DNA of 33,650 bases from Sphingopyxis sp. KK2 (GCF_001990265.1 NZ_LYVN01000031.1:1-33650), one strand, 5' to 3'; shown: positions 15,621 through 23,352, counted from the stretch's first letter. Made by a program: numbers and translations. Notes: generated by a model not told the origin, from the sequence alone.

Positions 15621-16238
15621 ATGTCGACCCACCGTTTGTTCGTCGCGCTGCGCCCGCCGCACCCCGTCCGCGCCGCGCTGAGTGCCGCGATGCACGGCAT
15701 CGCGGGCGCGCGCTGGCAGACCGATGACCAGCTGCATCTGACCCTGCGTTTCATCGGTGAGGTCGATCATCATCGCGCCGAGGATATAGCGGCGGCGCTC
15801 GGTGCGCTGCACGCCCCAGCGGTCACCGCGCGGATCTCGGGGGTCGATCTGTTCGAGCATCACGGCCGCCCGCACATGATCTGGGCCGGGGTCGAACCGC
15901 AGGATGCGATCGCGGCGCTGCACCGCAAGGTCGACCAGTTGCTGGCGCGCGTCGGGGTGGCGCCCGAAACGCGCGCGTTCGTGCCGCATATCACGCTGGC
16001 GCGGCTCAACCGCGGCTCTGGGCCGGTCGCGCCTTTCCTCGCGCTGCACAGCGACCTTGCGAGCGGACCCTTCCGCTTCGACCATGTCACGCTGTACGAA
16101 AGCGAGATGGGGCATGGCGGGTCGCGCTATCACCCCGTTGCGCGCTATCCGCTCGATCCGGCGGCATCGGCGACGAGCGCCGCCGCGACGGCGCTGACAT
16201 CGTCCCATGTTTCGGCAAAGCCATCGTCGGCGCCATAA
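15621..16238 (+). CDS. thpR: RNA 2',3'-cyclic phosphodiesterase (2H family)
   Basis: 205-residue soluble protein of the 2H phosphoesterase superfamily. The two catalytic HxTx motifs are present: His39-Leu-Thr41-Leu in LHLTLRFIG and His123-Ile-Thr125-Leu in PHITLARL. The N-terminal RLFVALRPP is the family start. It opens RNA 2',3'-cyclic phosphates and was first known as an RNA ligase (LigT). The fold is complete by about residue 178; the last 28 residues are low-complexity Ala/Ser/Thr and are encoded where the gene overlaps the convergent phosphatase gene by 94 bases. This tail looks like read-through into the neighbour rather than a selected domain. It is divergent from the Bax inhibitor-1 family gene. 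Confidence 0.92.
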   Translation: MSTHRLFVALRPPHPVRAALSAAMHGIAGARWQTDDQLHLTLRFIGEVDHHRAEDIAAALGALHAPAVTARISGVDLFEHHGRPHMIWAGVEPQDAIAALHRKVDQLLARVGVAPETRAFVPHITLARLNRGSGPVAPFLALHSDLASGPFRFDHVTLYESEMGHGGSRYHPVARYPLDPAASATSAAATALTSSHVSAKPSSAP

Positions 16239-16633
16239 TAGGGGTCGGTGACGCTGTCGCCCGAGCGGCCGGGGACGAGATCGAGCATCAGCATCAGCCG
16301 CGCGGTGGCATTTGCGGGCGCCAGCGCGCGCGCCTCGCGCAGATTCTCCGCATCGGCGGCGAGGATCAGATCGAAGCGGGTGAAATCGGCGGGGGCAAGC
16401 TGGCGGGCGCGCAGGTCCGAGATATCGACCCCGCGGCGCCGCGCCTCGGCAAGCGCGCGGCGATCGGGCGGGCGTCCGACGTGCCAGTCGCCGGTCCCCG
16501 CCGAATCGAGCGTCGCGGCGATGCCTGCCGCAGCGAAGGCCGCGCGGGCGGCACCCTCGGCGAGCGGCGAGCGGCAGATATTGCCGAGGCAGAGGAAGAG
16601 GATGGCGGGGGGATTTTGTCGATCTTTTCGCAT
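16145..16633 (-). CDS. Low-molecular-weight protein-tyrosine phosphatase
   Basis: 162-residue cytoplasmic phosphatase. The P-loop CX5R is at 15-21 (CLGNICRS, nucleophile Cys15, Arg21), and the general acid is Asp130 in TDPYYG. Length and motif order match the acid-phosphatase/LMW-PTP family. Bacterial members act on tyrosine kinases of exopolysaccharide synthesis or on other phosphotyrosine; here there is no kinase next to it, though a UDP-glucose dehydrogenase gene lies 2.4 kb away. The last 31 codons lie antisense to the thpR tail. It is divergent from the spinster-type MFS gene, with a palindrome in the shared gap. Confidence 0.94.
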   Translation of the reverse strand: MRKDRQNPPAILFLCLGNICRSPLAEGAARAAFAAAGIAATLDSAGTGDWHVGRPPDRRALAEARRRGVDISDLRARQLAPADFTRFDLILAADAENLREARALAPANATARLMLMLDLVPGRSGDSVTDPYYGADDGFAETWDDVSAVAAALVADAAGSSG

Positions 16634-16653
16634 AACGCCTCACTCCATCGCCA

Positions 16654-16675
16654 AAGTTGAACCGACTTTCAACTT
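16654..16675. promoter_or_regulatory. 22-bp palindrome in a divergent promoter region, possible operator
   Basis: AAGTTGAA-CCGACT-TTCAACTT, two perfect 8-bp arms. It lies 21 bases upstream of the phosphatase ATG and 67 bases upstream of the MFS ATG. Size and symmetry fit the site of a dimeric repressor; the regulator is not encoded next to it. Confidence 0.55.
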
Positions 16676-16741
16676 GCGCCCTTGGCCCGCTCTGCTAGCC
16701 ATGACGCCAACGAGATAATGGGTCAGGGAGAGGGTTGCCAG

Positions 16742-18322
16742 ATGGCCGATACCGCGAGCGATATTCCGGCAGCGCCGGAGCCGAAGGCGACCGGCTATAG
16801 CTGGTATGTGCTGTTCGTGCTGGTCGTCGTCTATATCCTGAACTTCATCGACCGGCAGATTTTGAGCATCCTTGCGGTCGATGTGAAGGCTGACCTGGGG
16901 CTCGACGATTCGGATCTCGGCTTTCTCGGCGGTGCCGCCTTTGCGGTCTTTTATGCGCTGTTCGGCATTCCGCTCGGCCGGCTGGCGGACAATTGGAGCC
17001 GCGTCAGGCTGCTGTCGATCGGCCTGACGCTGTGGTCGACGATGACCGCGCTGTCGGGCTTTGCCTATGACAAGCTGACGCTGACCTTCGCCCGCATGGG
17101 CGTCGGCGTCGGCGAGGCGACCGCGAGTCCGACCGCCTATTCGCTGATCTCGGACTATTTTCCGAAGCGGCAGAAGGCGACCGCGCTCGCGATCTATTCC
17201 TCGGGGCTCTATATCGGCGGCGGCGTGTCGCTGTTCATCGGCGCGCTGATCGTCGAGGCGTGGAACAAGGCCTATGCCGGCGGCGGCCCGATGGGGCTGG
17301 TCGGCTGGCAGGCGGCCTTCCTCGCGGTCGGCATTCCCGGCATCCTCGTCGCGATCTGGGTCGCGACGCTGCGCGAACCCGTGCGCGGCGCGATGGACGG
17401 CACGCCGAGCCCGAGTTCGCCGGCGCCGTTCCGCGAGTTCGGCAAGGACCTGTCGATGATCGTCCCGCCGCTCACGCTGTGGGGCGCGTGGAAACGCGGA
17501 CCCACCGCGCTGGCGATCAACATCGGCGTTGCGCTGGCTGTGTCCGCCTTTGCGTGGTGGATGATCGAACTGACGGGCAACGAACCGCAATGGATCGCGG
17601 TCGGGCTTGGCTATTATGCCGTTTTTTCCTGGGCGAGCACGCTGCGCGCGCACGACCCCGCAACCTTCCGCCTGATCTGGGGAACCCCTGCCTTCATCTG
17701 CACGACGCTCGGCTATGGACTGGTCAGCCTTGCCGCCTATGCACTCGGTTTCTGGTCGGCGCCCTATGCCGAGACCGTGCTCGGCATTCCGAAGAAGGAA
17801 CTGGCCTTCTGGCTGGGCGCGAACGGCGCGATCAGCGGGTTCGTCGGAGTGATCGTCGGCGGACGGATCGCCGACTATCTGCGCGCCCGCAACCCGTCGG
17901 GCCGCATCGTGATGATCATCTTTGGCGTCGTCGCGCCGGTGGTGCCGATCTGGATCGGCTATACCACCCCCGATCCGACGCTTTTCTATGTGATGAACTT
18001 CCTCGCCGGGGCCTTCGGCGCGACCGCGCTCGGTGCCGCGGCCGCGACGACGCAGGACCTGGTGCTGCCGAGGATGCGCGGTACCGCGACCGCCGCCTTC
18101 TTCCTGGGCACGACGCTCGTCGGCCTGTCGTTCGGCCCCTATATGGTCGGGCAGATTTCGGTTCTTGCGGGGACCGTGGTCGACGGCAAACCGGTCAGCG
18201 ACCTGCGCACCGGCATATTGTCGCTGATCGCGGTTGCGCCGATCGCGCTCGCGCTGCTGATCTACGCCTATCGCGCGGTGCCACAGGCCGAGGCGACGAT
18301 CGAGGAACGGGCGCAGGCTTGA
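16742..18322 (+). CDS. MFS transporter, spinster type
   Basis: 526-residue inner-membrane protein with at least 12 hydrophobic helices. LNFIDRQILSILA (33-45) is the helix-1 signature of the spinster-like branch, motif A is GRLADNWSRVR (79-89), and GVGVGEATASPTAYSLISDYFP is the helix-4/5 block. A long insert about residues 230-330 adds extra helices in the middle loop (AINIGVALAVSAFAWWMIEL and YYAVFSWASTLRA), so it is longer than the usual 430 or so residues. The substrate is unknown. The frame is open from a TTG at 16682, but GGGAGAGGG seven bases before the ATG at 16742 fixes the start. The upstream palindrome at 16654-16675 may regulate it. Confidence 0.9.
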   Translation: MADTASDIPAAPEPKATGYSWYVLFVLVVVYILNFIDRQILSILAVDVKADLGLDDSDLGFLGGAAFAVFYALFGIPLGRLADNWSRVRLLSIGLTLWSTMTALSGFAYDKLTLTFARMGVGVGEATASPTAYSLISDYFPKRQKATALAIYSSGLYIGGGVSLFIGALIVEAWNKAYAGGGPMGLVGWQAAFLAVGIPGILVAIWVATLREPVRGAMDGTPSPSSPAPFREFGKDLSMIVPPLTLWGAWKRGPTALAINIGVALAVSAFAWWMIELTGNEPQWIAVGLGYYAVFSWASTLRAHDPATFRLIWGTPAFICTTLGYGLVSLAAYALGFWSAPYAETVLGIPKKELAFWLGANGAISGFVGVIVGGRIADYLRARNPSGRIVMIIFGVVAPVVPIWIGYTTPDPTLFYVMNFLAGAFGATALGAAAATTQDLVLPRMRGTATAAFFLGTTLVGLSFGPYMVGQISVLAGTVVDGKPVSDLRTGILSLIAVAPIALALLIYAYRAVPQAEATIEERAQA

Positions 18323-18327
18323 TCTGC

Positions 18328-18357
18328 ACGTCGCCCTCGCGCAGGCGGGGGCGACGT
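18328..18357. terminator. Stem-loop between convergent MFS and sodC genes
   Basis: 9-bp perfect stem ACGTCGCCC / GGGCGACGT with a 12-base loop, in the 37-base gap between the two stop codons. There is no good T tract on either strand, so it may be a weak two-way terminator or an mRNA 3'-end stabiliser. Confidence 0.5.
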
Positions 18358-18359
18358 TG

Positions 18360-18935
18360 TTACCCCGCCTTCGCCGTGATCACGCCGCAGACGATGCGGT
18401 CGCCGCTGTTGCCGCTGGGATCGGTCTTATAGTCGTCAGGCTTGGCATGGATCACGAAAGCGGCGCCGTCGGCGTCGAGCAGCGCGCCATCGCCCGACAG
18501 CCGCGAGCCGACGATGCGCAGCGTCGCGCGGCCGATGGTGTCGGGTTCGATCACCAGATTGGGCATGTCGCCATGATGCGCGCCCATCGGATTCTCGCGG
18601 CCATGCTGGGCGTTCGTCGGGTTCCAGTGCGGGCCGGCGGTCGTATATTTGGGGGCGTCGCACTGACCGACGGCATGGACGTGCATGCCATAGGTGCCCG
18701 CCGCGAAACCGCGCGCGACCAGTTCGAGGCGCAGCCCGTCGCTGTCGCGGTAGATATCGACTCGGCCGCGGTCGGCGCCGCGTGCATCGAACAGCTGCGC
18801 CGAAGCGTCAGGAACGGGCAGGTTCGACACCGGGTCCTTCTTGCCGCCCATCGTGTCGCAGCCGGCAAGCGCGACGGTCGAGAGGGCCAGCGCCCCGATG
18901 GTCAGCCTGCGGCCCATGGTCGAACGCGTCGTCAT
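18360..18935 (-). CDS. sodC: Cu/Zn superoxide dismutase, lipoprotein
   Basis: 191 residues. The N-terminus is a lipoprotein signal with lipobox VALAGC, Cys26 being lipidated, so the enzyme is anchored in the periplasm. Metal ligands of the family are present: His85 and His87 (GMHVHAVG), bridging His103 (GPHWNP), His111, His120/His121 and Asp123 for zinc, and His163 for copper. The disulfide pair is Cys92 and Cys183 (GDRIVCGVI). It turns superoxide into hydrogen peroxide and oxygen, protecting envelope parts. The frame extends to 19031, but GGGAG seven bases before the ATG at 18935 and the lipoprotein signal fix the start. It follows the UDP-glucose dehydrogenase gene by 76 bases on the same strand. 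Confidence 0.95.
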   Translation of the reverse strand: MTTRSTMGRRLTIGALALSTVALAGCDTMGGKKDPVSNLPVPDASAQLFDARGADRGRVDIYRDSDGLRLELVARGFAAGTYGMHVHAVGQCDAPKYTTAGPHWNPTNAQHGRENPMGAHHGDMPNLVIEPDTIGRATLRIVGSRLSGDGALLDADGAAFVIHAKPDDYKTDPSGNSGDRIVCGVITAKAG

Positions 18936-19011
18936 ATCTTGCTCCCGGGAAAGATGGTCGGAAGCGGAATGCCCCGACGACGGATTCGTTCCGCCCGCCG
19001 CGACGATGCCC

Positions 19012-20322
19012 CTATTCGCCGCTGGTTCCAATAGCGATGTGGCGGAAACCGTGACGCGCCACTTCGTCGCGGCGATAGATGTTGCGCAGGTCGACGAGCA
19101 GCTTGTCGGTCATCGCCGCGCCGAGGCGCGCGAGGTCGAGCGCGCGGAAGGCATCCCATTCGGTGACGATCGCCACCGCATCGGCGCCGTCGGCGGCGGC
19201 ATAGGCGCTCGCCTTCATTTCGACATCGGGCATCATCGGCGCCGCGATCTCCATGCCCTCGGGATCATAGGCGGTGACGCGCGCGCCGGCGTCGATCAGC
19301 GTCTGGACGATCGCGAGGCTGGGCGAATCGCGCATATCGTCGGTGTTGGGCTTGAAGGTCAGGCCGAGCAGCGCGACGGTCTTGCCGCGCGCATTGCCGC
19401 CGAGTGCGGTGACGATCTTGCGCCCCATCGCGCGCTTGCGCAGGTCGTTGGCGAGCACCGTCGCCTCGACGAGGCGCAGCGGCACGTCATTGTCCTGCGC
19501 GGTCTTGAGCAGGGCCAGCGTGTCCTTGGGGAAGCAGCTGCCGCCATAGCCGGGGCCGGCGTGGAGGAATTTGGCGCCGATGCGGTTGTCGAGGCCGATA
19601 CCGCGCGCGACGTCCTGCACCTCGGCCCCGACGGCTTCGCACAGGTCGGCGATTTCGTTGATGAAGGTGATCTTGGTCGCGAGGAAGGCATTGGCGGCAT
19701 ATTTGATCATCTCCGCCGTGCGGCGGCGGGTGACGAGGATCGGCGCCTCGTTGAGGAAGAGCGGGCGATAGACTTCGCGCAGCACCGCCTCGCCATGCGC
19801 ATCCTCGGCGCCGATGACGATGCGGTCGGGGCGCTTGAAGTCGCCGATCGCGGCGCCTTCGCGCAGGAATTCGGGATTCGACGCGACGCTGTGGCTGCGC
19901 CCCGGCGCGCCTTCGCGCAAGATGCGTTCGACCTCGTCGCCGGTGCCGACGGGCACGGTCGACTTGGTGACGATGACGCAGTCATGGTCGAGCGTTGCGG
20001 CCAGCTCCTCGGCGGCGCCGAAGACATAGGAGAGGTCGGCGTGGCCGTCGCCACGGCGCGAGGGGGTGCCAACCGCGATGAACACCGCATCGGCCCCCGC
20101 GACGGCGGGGGCGAGTTCGGTGGTGAAGGACAGGCGCCCGGCGGCGACATTTGCCGCGACGAGCGCGTCGAGCCCGGGTTCGTAGATCGGCATGCGGCCG
20201 GCGTGCAGCGCGTCGATCTTGGCGGCATCCTTGTCGACGCACACCACATCATGACCGAAGTCGGAAAAGCAGGCACCCGAAACCAGGCCGACATAGCCCG
20301 TTCCGATCATGGCGATTTTCAT
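19012..20322 (-). CDS. ugd: UDP-glucose 6-dehydrogenase
   Basis: 436-residue cytosolic enzyme that oxidises UDP-glucose twice with NAD+ to UDP-glucuronate, a precursor for exopolysaccharide, capsule or glucuronate-containing glycolipids (glycosphingolipids in sphingomonads). The N-terminal Rossmann motif is IGTGYVGLVSG (6-16); TKSTVPVGTG (119-128), NPEFLREGAA (149-158), Lys207 in EMIKYAANAF and the nucleophile Cys263 in GPGYGGSCFPKD (256-267) are intact. The C-terminal domain starts LLGLTFKPNTDDMRDSPS. Length is typical. No glycosyltransferase or polymer export genes flank it, so it is an isolated supply gene. An AAAAGGG lies about nine bases before the ATG. Confidence 0.96.
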   Translation of the reverse strand: MKIAMIGTGYVGLVSGACFSDFGHDVVCVDKDAAKIDALHAGRMPIYEPGLDALVAANVAAGRLSFTTELAPAVAGADAVFIAVGTPSRRGDGHADLSYVFGAAEELAATLDHDCVIVTKSTVPVGTGDEVERILREGAPGRSHSVASNPEFLREGAAIGDFKRPDRIVIGAEDAHGEAVLREVYRPLFLNEAPILVTRRRTAEMIKYAANAFLATKITFINEIADLCEAVGAEVQDVARGIGLDNRIGAKFLHAGPGYGGSCFPKDTLALLKTAQDNDVPLRLVEATVLANDLRKRAMGRKIVTALGGNARGKTVALLGLTFKPNTDDMRDSPSLAIVQTLIDAGARVTAYDPEGMEIAAPMMPDVEMKASAYAAADGADAVAIVTEWDAFRALDLARLGAAMTDKLLVDLRNIYRRDEVARHGFRHIAIGTSGE

Positions 20323-20410
20323 CGGCGAAACCCTTTTGATGAGGATGGCGGCGCGGCGGCGGCGCGCGCGGGGATGCGGCGCGTCCTTAAAGCCAAAGCG
20401 CCCAAAGGGA

Positions 20411-20438
20411 AAGGGCCGCGAATTGCTTCGCGGCCCTT
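20411..20438 (-). terminator. Stem-loop terminator behind the TonB cluster
   Basis: 12-bp perfect stem AAGGGCCGCGAA / TTCGCGGCCCTT with loop TTGC, 32 bases after the last exbD stop. On the minus strand it is followed by TTCCCTTT, a broken T tract. Its loop-closing sequence (CGAAT-GCTTCG) matches that of the terminator at 14703-14733. Confidence 0.65.
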
Positions 20439-20469
20439 CCTGTTTGTTTCACGCGCTTGCGATCAGCGA

Positions 20470-20895
20470 TCAGAAGACGCGGCCATATCGTTCGTTGCCG
20501 ACGAAGCCGAGCTTGCCGACGCCGCTGCGCTTGATCACCGCCATCACGCGATCGACGACGATATAGCGTGCATAGGCGTCCGGCTGGACCTGCAGCTCGG
20601 GTTCGACCGCCAGCTGCTTGGTTTCGAGCAGGTAGCGTTCGAGCGTCGCCAGGTCGACCGGCTGGCCGTTCCAGGTGATCGTCCCGGCGGGGTCGATCAT
20701 GACCTTGTTCTTTACCGGATCGACGTTGTTCTTTGCGTCGGTCGGCACCGGAAGGTCGATCTTCACCGCGTGGGTCTGGGGCGGGATCGTGATGATGAAC
20801 ATGATGAGGAGCACGAGCATGACGTCGATCAGCGGCGTCGTGTTCATATCCATCATCGGTTCGTTTTCGTCCCGATCTCCAACTGCCATGGACAT
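20470..20895 (-). CDS. exbD: ExbD/TolR family biopolymer transport protein (second copy)
   Basis: 141 residues, the normal ExbD size. After a short cytoplasmic part comes one transmembrane helix (about 22-40, PLIDVMLVLLIMFIITIP) with the proton-path Asp24 that is essential in ExbD. The rest is the periplasmic domain ending DRVMAVIKRSGVGKLGFVG. With ExbB it makes the proton channel that energises TonB for uptake through outer-membrane receptors. It is the last gene of tonB-exbB-exbD-exbD, 35 bases after the first exbD, with AAGGA eight bases before the ATG. Confidence 0.94.
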   Translation of the reverse strand: MSMAVGDRDENEPMMDMNTTPLIDVMLVLLIMFIITIPPQTHAVKIDLPVPTDAKNNVDPVKNKVMIDPAGTITWNGQPVDLATLERYLLETKQLAVEPELQVQPDAYARYIVVDRVMAVIKRSGVGKLGFVGNERYGRVF

Positions 20896-20930
20896 GCGAT
20901 TATTCCTTCATAGCTTGTGTCGGAACGCGC

Positions 20931-21449
20931 TTACATGCGCTCCAGCATACCCGAGCCAGGAGCCGGTTCCGAAATGAACCCGATCTTCTGGAAACCAGCA
21001 TATTGCATGGTGTAGATCACCCCGCCGATGCACTGGTACGGCGTGTTGATGTCGCCGCGGATGTGCACTTCGGGGAAATTATCCTCGGTGATATTGTCGA
21101 CGCCGCCGATATCCTCGAGCAGCTTCTTCAGCTTGTCCTGGCCCTTTTCGAGCAACTGCTTGGAGTCGACCGGGGTCTGGCCCCAATAGACTTCGCAAAC
21201 CGTGCTTTCGGGATTGGGTTCGCCGTCGCCATCGGTGTCGCCCGAGCGGACCGACAGCAGCACATTTTCGGGCTTTGTCGTCGTCGCTTCGAACACCACG
21301 TCGGGCAGCTTGAGGTTCACCGTTTCCAACACCACGGGAACCGTGATGAGGAAGATGATGAGCAGCACAAGCATGATGTCCACGAGCGGGGTCGTGTTGA
21401 TGTCGGACATCGGGGCATCGTCGCCCTTGTCGCCTACACTCATTCCCAT
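20931..21449 (-). CDS. exbD: ExbD/TolR family biopolymer transport protein (first copy, with insert)
   Basis: 172 residues, about 30 longer than its neighbour. The transmembrane helix (about 22-41) holds Asp24 in NTTPLVDIMLVLLIIFLI. The periplasmic domain carries an insert at about 69-120 with an acidic DTDGDGEPN stretch (DxDxDG, calcium-loop-like) and one Cys (85), then a Lys/Glu-rich helix QLLEKGQDKLKKLLEDIGG; the family-like end is GGVIYTMQYAGFQKIGFIS. Two unequal ExbD genes behind ExbB are common in sphingomonads and xanthomonads. In Xanthomonas the second ExbD has its own role; whether that holds here is open. The start could be the ATG at 21449 or 21443. Confidence 0.92.
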   Translation of the reverse strand: MGMSVGDKGDDAPMSDINTTPLVDIMLVLLIIFLITVPVVLETVNLKLPDVVFEATTTKPENVLLSVRSGDTDGDGEPNPESTVCEVYWGQTPVDSKQLLEKGQDKLKKLLEDIGGVDNITEDNFPEVHIRGDINTPYQCIGGVIYTMQYAGFQKIGFISEPAPGSGMLERM

Positions 21450-21533
21450 AGGATCAGCATCCTGTCACAAAATTATAGTCATGGACCCGGGCGGCGGCCG
21501 CCTTGACGCGACGCACCGCCCTGTCCGCTTTGC

Positions 21534-21552
21534 CCCCGCCCGAAGGACGGGG
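21534..21552 (-). other. Hairpin between exbB and the first exbD
   Basis: On the minus-strand transcript an 8-bp stem (CCCCGTCC / GGGCGGGG with one G-U pair) and loop TTC, eight bases after the exbB stop. It lies in a 110-base intercistronic gap, wide for this cluster, and no T tract follows. It could damp read-through or protect the upstream mRNA. Confidence 0.45.
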
Positions 21553-21559
21553 CCAAAGA

Positions 21560-22366
21560 TCAGGCCTTCTTCGGCGCAGCGGCCGGAGCGGCGGCCTTCG
21601 CCGGAGCGACGAGGACCGGCTTCACCTGGCCGTTTGACATGATCGAACCGAGAACGTCGTTCGAGAAGGTCGACAGACGGCGGCTGATCGCCTTGTTGCG
21701 GCTCTGCAGCCAGTTGAACGCGAGCACCGCGGGAACCGCGACGATCAGGCCGACGGCGGTCATGATGAGCGCTTCACCGACCGGACCGGCAACCGCGTCG
21801 ATCGACGCCTGACCCGACGCACCGATCTTCACGAGCGCGTTCAGAATGCCGATAACGGTACCGAACAGACCGACGAACGGCGCGGTCGAACCGACGGTCG
21901 CGAGGAACGCGAGGCCCGAGTTCAGCTGCGAGTTGATGTGGTTCTGCGAACGCTCGAGCGTGCCGTGCATCCAGTCATGCGCTTCGACGGGGTCGGTCAG
22001 CTTGTTATGCTCTTCGTTGGCGCGCAGACCGTCTTCGACGACCTGACGATAGGCGCTGTTCTTTTCGAGCTTCGCCGCACCTTCGGCCAGCGTCGGCGCG
22101 CGCCAGAAGTTGGCGTCGACGGCCTTGCCCTGGTTCATCACCTTGTTCTGTTCGAACAGCTTGGTGAACAGGATGTAGAGCGTGCCCATGAACATGATGA
22201 CCAGCACCAGGCCGGTCAGCTGCGTGATCCAGCCGCCTTCGCACAGCGCCGGGAAGACGCCGTACTTGTTCGTGGGGTCGGCGAGCTTTTCCTCGCAGAA
22301 AGACGACGGCATCATGCCGTAGCTGCGGTGACCTGCGGCAGCGGCAGTCGCAATCAGATTGATCAT
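21560..22366 (-). CDS. exbB: ExbB/TolQ/MotA family proton channel protein
   Basis: 268-residue inner-membrane protein. Three transmembrane helices are seen at about 46-68, 152-178 (ATVGSTAPFVGLFGTVIGILNAL) and 198-220 (GEALIMTAVGLIVAVPAVLAFNWL), with a long cytoplasmic loop between the first two; this is the ExbB topology with the conserved Thr and Gly/Pro residues of helices 2 and 3. The 45 residues before helix 1 contain two Cys (24 and 42) on the periplasmic side that might form a disulfide. The C-terminal tail is Ala/Lys/Pro-rich. It forms the motor core with ExbD for TonB. The frame reaches a TTG at 22384; the ATG at 22366 with GAGGG upstream is preferred. It follows tonB by 63 bases. 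Confidence 0.95.
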   Translation of the reverse strand: MINLIATAAAAGHRSYGMMPSSFCEEKLADPTNKYGVFPALCEGGWITQLTGLVLVIMFMGTLYILFTKLFEQNKVMNQGKAVDANFWRAPTLAEGAAKLEKNSAYRQVVEDGLRANEEHNKLTDPVEAHDWMHGTLERSQNHINSQLNSGLAFLATVGSTAPFVGLFGTVIGILNALVKIGASGQASIDAVAGPVGEALIMTAVGLIVAVPAVLAFNWLQSRNKAISRRLSTFSNDVLGSIMSNGQVKPVLVAPAKAAAPAAAPKKA

Positions 22367-22413
22367 CGTGGTATTCCCTCTCAAAATTCGGTCAAAAAGT
22401 TAAAATCCAGAAG

Positions 22414-22428
22414 CGGGGCTTGGCCCCG
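22414..22428 (-). other. Hairpin between tonB and exbB
   Basis: CGGGGC-TTG-GCCCCG, a 6-bp GC stem whose base lies one base from the tonB stop codon. On the minus strand it is followed by GCTTCTGGATTTT and a later TTTTT, so it may act as a partial terminator that lowers exbB relative to tonB, or as an mRNA-stability element. Confidence 0.45.
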
Positions 22429-22429
22429 A

Positions 22430-23086
22430 TCAACGCGGAATCTGCCAGCGGATGCGGTTGCTGTAGCTACCGCCCGTGGGATTGCCCGCACGATCCTTGC
22501 CCGGGTTGAACCGGCCGCGACGCTGAATCAGCTTGCAGGTTTCGGCATCGAGGTCGGCATGGCCGCTCGAAGCCGTCACATCGCAGCTGGTGATCTTGCC
22601 CGACGCGTCATAGCTCACACGGAAACCCGTGGTTCCTTCGCGCTCTTCACGCATGGCGCGGGCCGGATAGTCGTCGTTCGTCGCCCAACGGCCCGGGTTG
22701 CCACGCGGCGTACCCGCGGCGCTGAGGTCCGGGGTCGGCGGCGGCGGAGCGGGCGTCGGCGGCGTGTAGACCGGCGGCAGCGGCGTCGGCGGCGCCTTCG
22801 GCACCGACTGGATCTGCGGCGCGGCGACCGGCGGCGGGAAGGGCGACGGCGGAGTCACGACCGGCGGCGGCGGCGGCAGGACATTGTCCGGCGGCGGCGG
22901 CGGCGGCGGCTCCTCGGGCGGCGGCGGCTCTTCGACGTCCACCACATCCAATTTCTCTGCGATCTTCTTGACGATACTGAGATTCAGGCCGTTAACCAGG
23001 CCGTAGCCCAGTCCCGCCGTCAGCAGTCCCACCAAGACGATCGCCACTACCCTGTTTTTAGGGTCGACACTATCACCATAAGCCAT
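22430..23086 (-). CDS. tonB: Energy transducer TonB
   Basis: 218 residues. A single N-terminal transmembrane helix (about 11-33), a rigid periplasmic spacer very rich in Pro (53-118, runs of PPPP with Glu then Thr/Val) and a C-terminal TonB domain (about 128-218: ARAMREEREGTTGFRVSYD, then KITSCDV and the final SNRIRWQIP). The C-domain has two Cys (168 and 184) that could form a disulfide. The helix lacks the usual His of E. coli TonB at an obvious place. It couples the ExbB-ExbD motor to outer-membrane TonB-dependent receptors. First gene of the four-gene cluster; an AAGGAG lies about 12 bases before the ATG, a long spacing. The GC-rich spacer code contains a CGG trinucleotide tract. Confidence 0.95.
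   Translation of the reverse strand: MAYGDSVDPKNRVVAIVLVGLLTAGLGYGLVNGLNLSIVKKIAEKLDVVDVEEPPPPEEPPPPPPPDNVLPPPPPVVTPPSPFPPPVAAPQIQSVPKAPPTPLPPVYTPPTPAPPPPTPDLSAAGTPRGNPGRWATNDDYPARAMREEREGTTGFRVSYDASGKITSCDVTASSGHADLDAETCKLIQRRGRFNPGKDRAGNPTGGSYSNRIRWQIPR
22862..22927. repeat. CGG trinucleotide tracts in the TonB proline spacer
   Basis: Uninterrupted (CGG)n runs at about 22862-22877 and 22890-22910, and a shorter one at about 22917-22927, code for Pro runs on the minus strand. Slippage here would change the spacer length without shifting the frame. Confidence 0.7.
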
Positions 23087-23352
23087 TCAGGAACGACGCT
23101 CCTTGCTAGATCATCCTGACACCAATCCAAACCGTCGGGGGGAGTTGCCAGATGCCCGGATAATTCCGATGCGTTCCGCAGACCCGGCGGGCGGCATCCG
23201 GCTGTTATGTTCTATGCCGGACGCTTCGCCGGACGTCCTATCGCGGTGGCGGCAAGTTCGCAAACCCTTTATCAGCGGTTAATGTGGCGCGCGCCAAGAT
23301 GGCACGCCGCCACCGCAACCGGTGTCAAAGACAAACAGAAAGTGGACCAACC

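Noticed and set aside
18841..20913. 690-codon plus-strand frame antisense to sodC, ugd and exbD
   Set aside because: Three well-supported genes occupy the other strand; no motif or ribosome site.
22862..22927. Short-period repeats in tonB as a CRISPR or tandem-repeat locus
   Set aside because: Simple CGG codon repeats inside a coding frame for Pro; no spacers.
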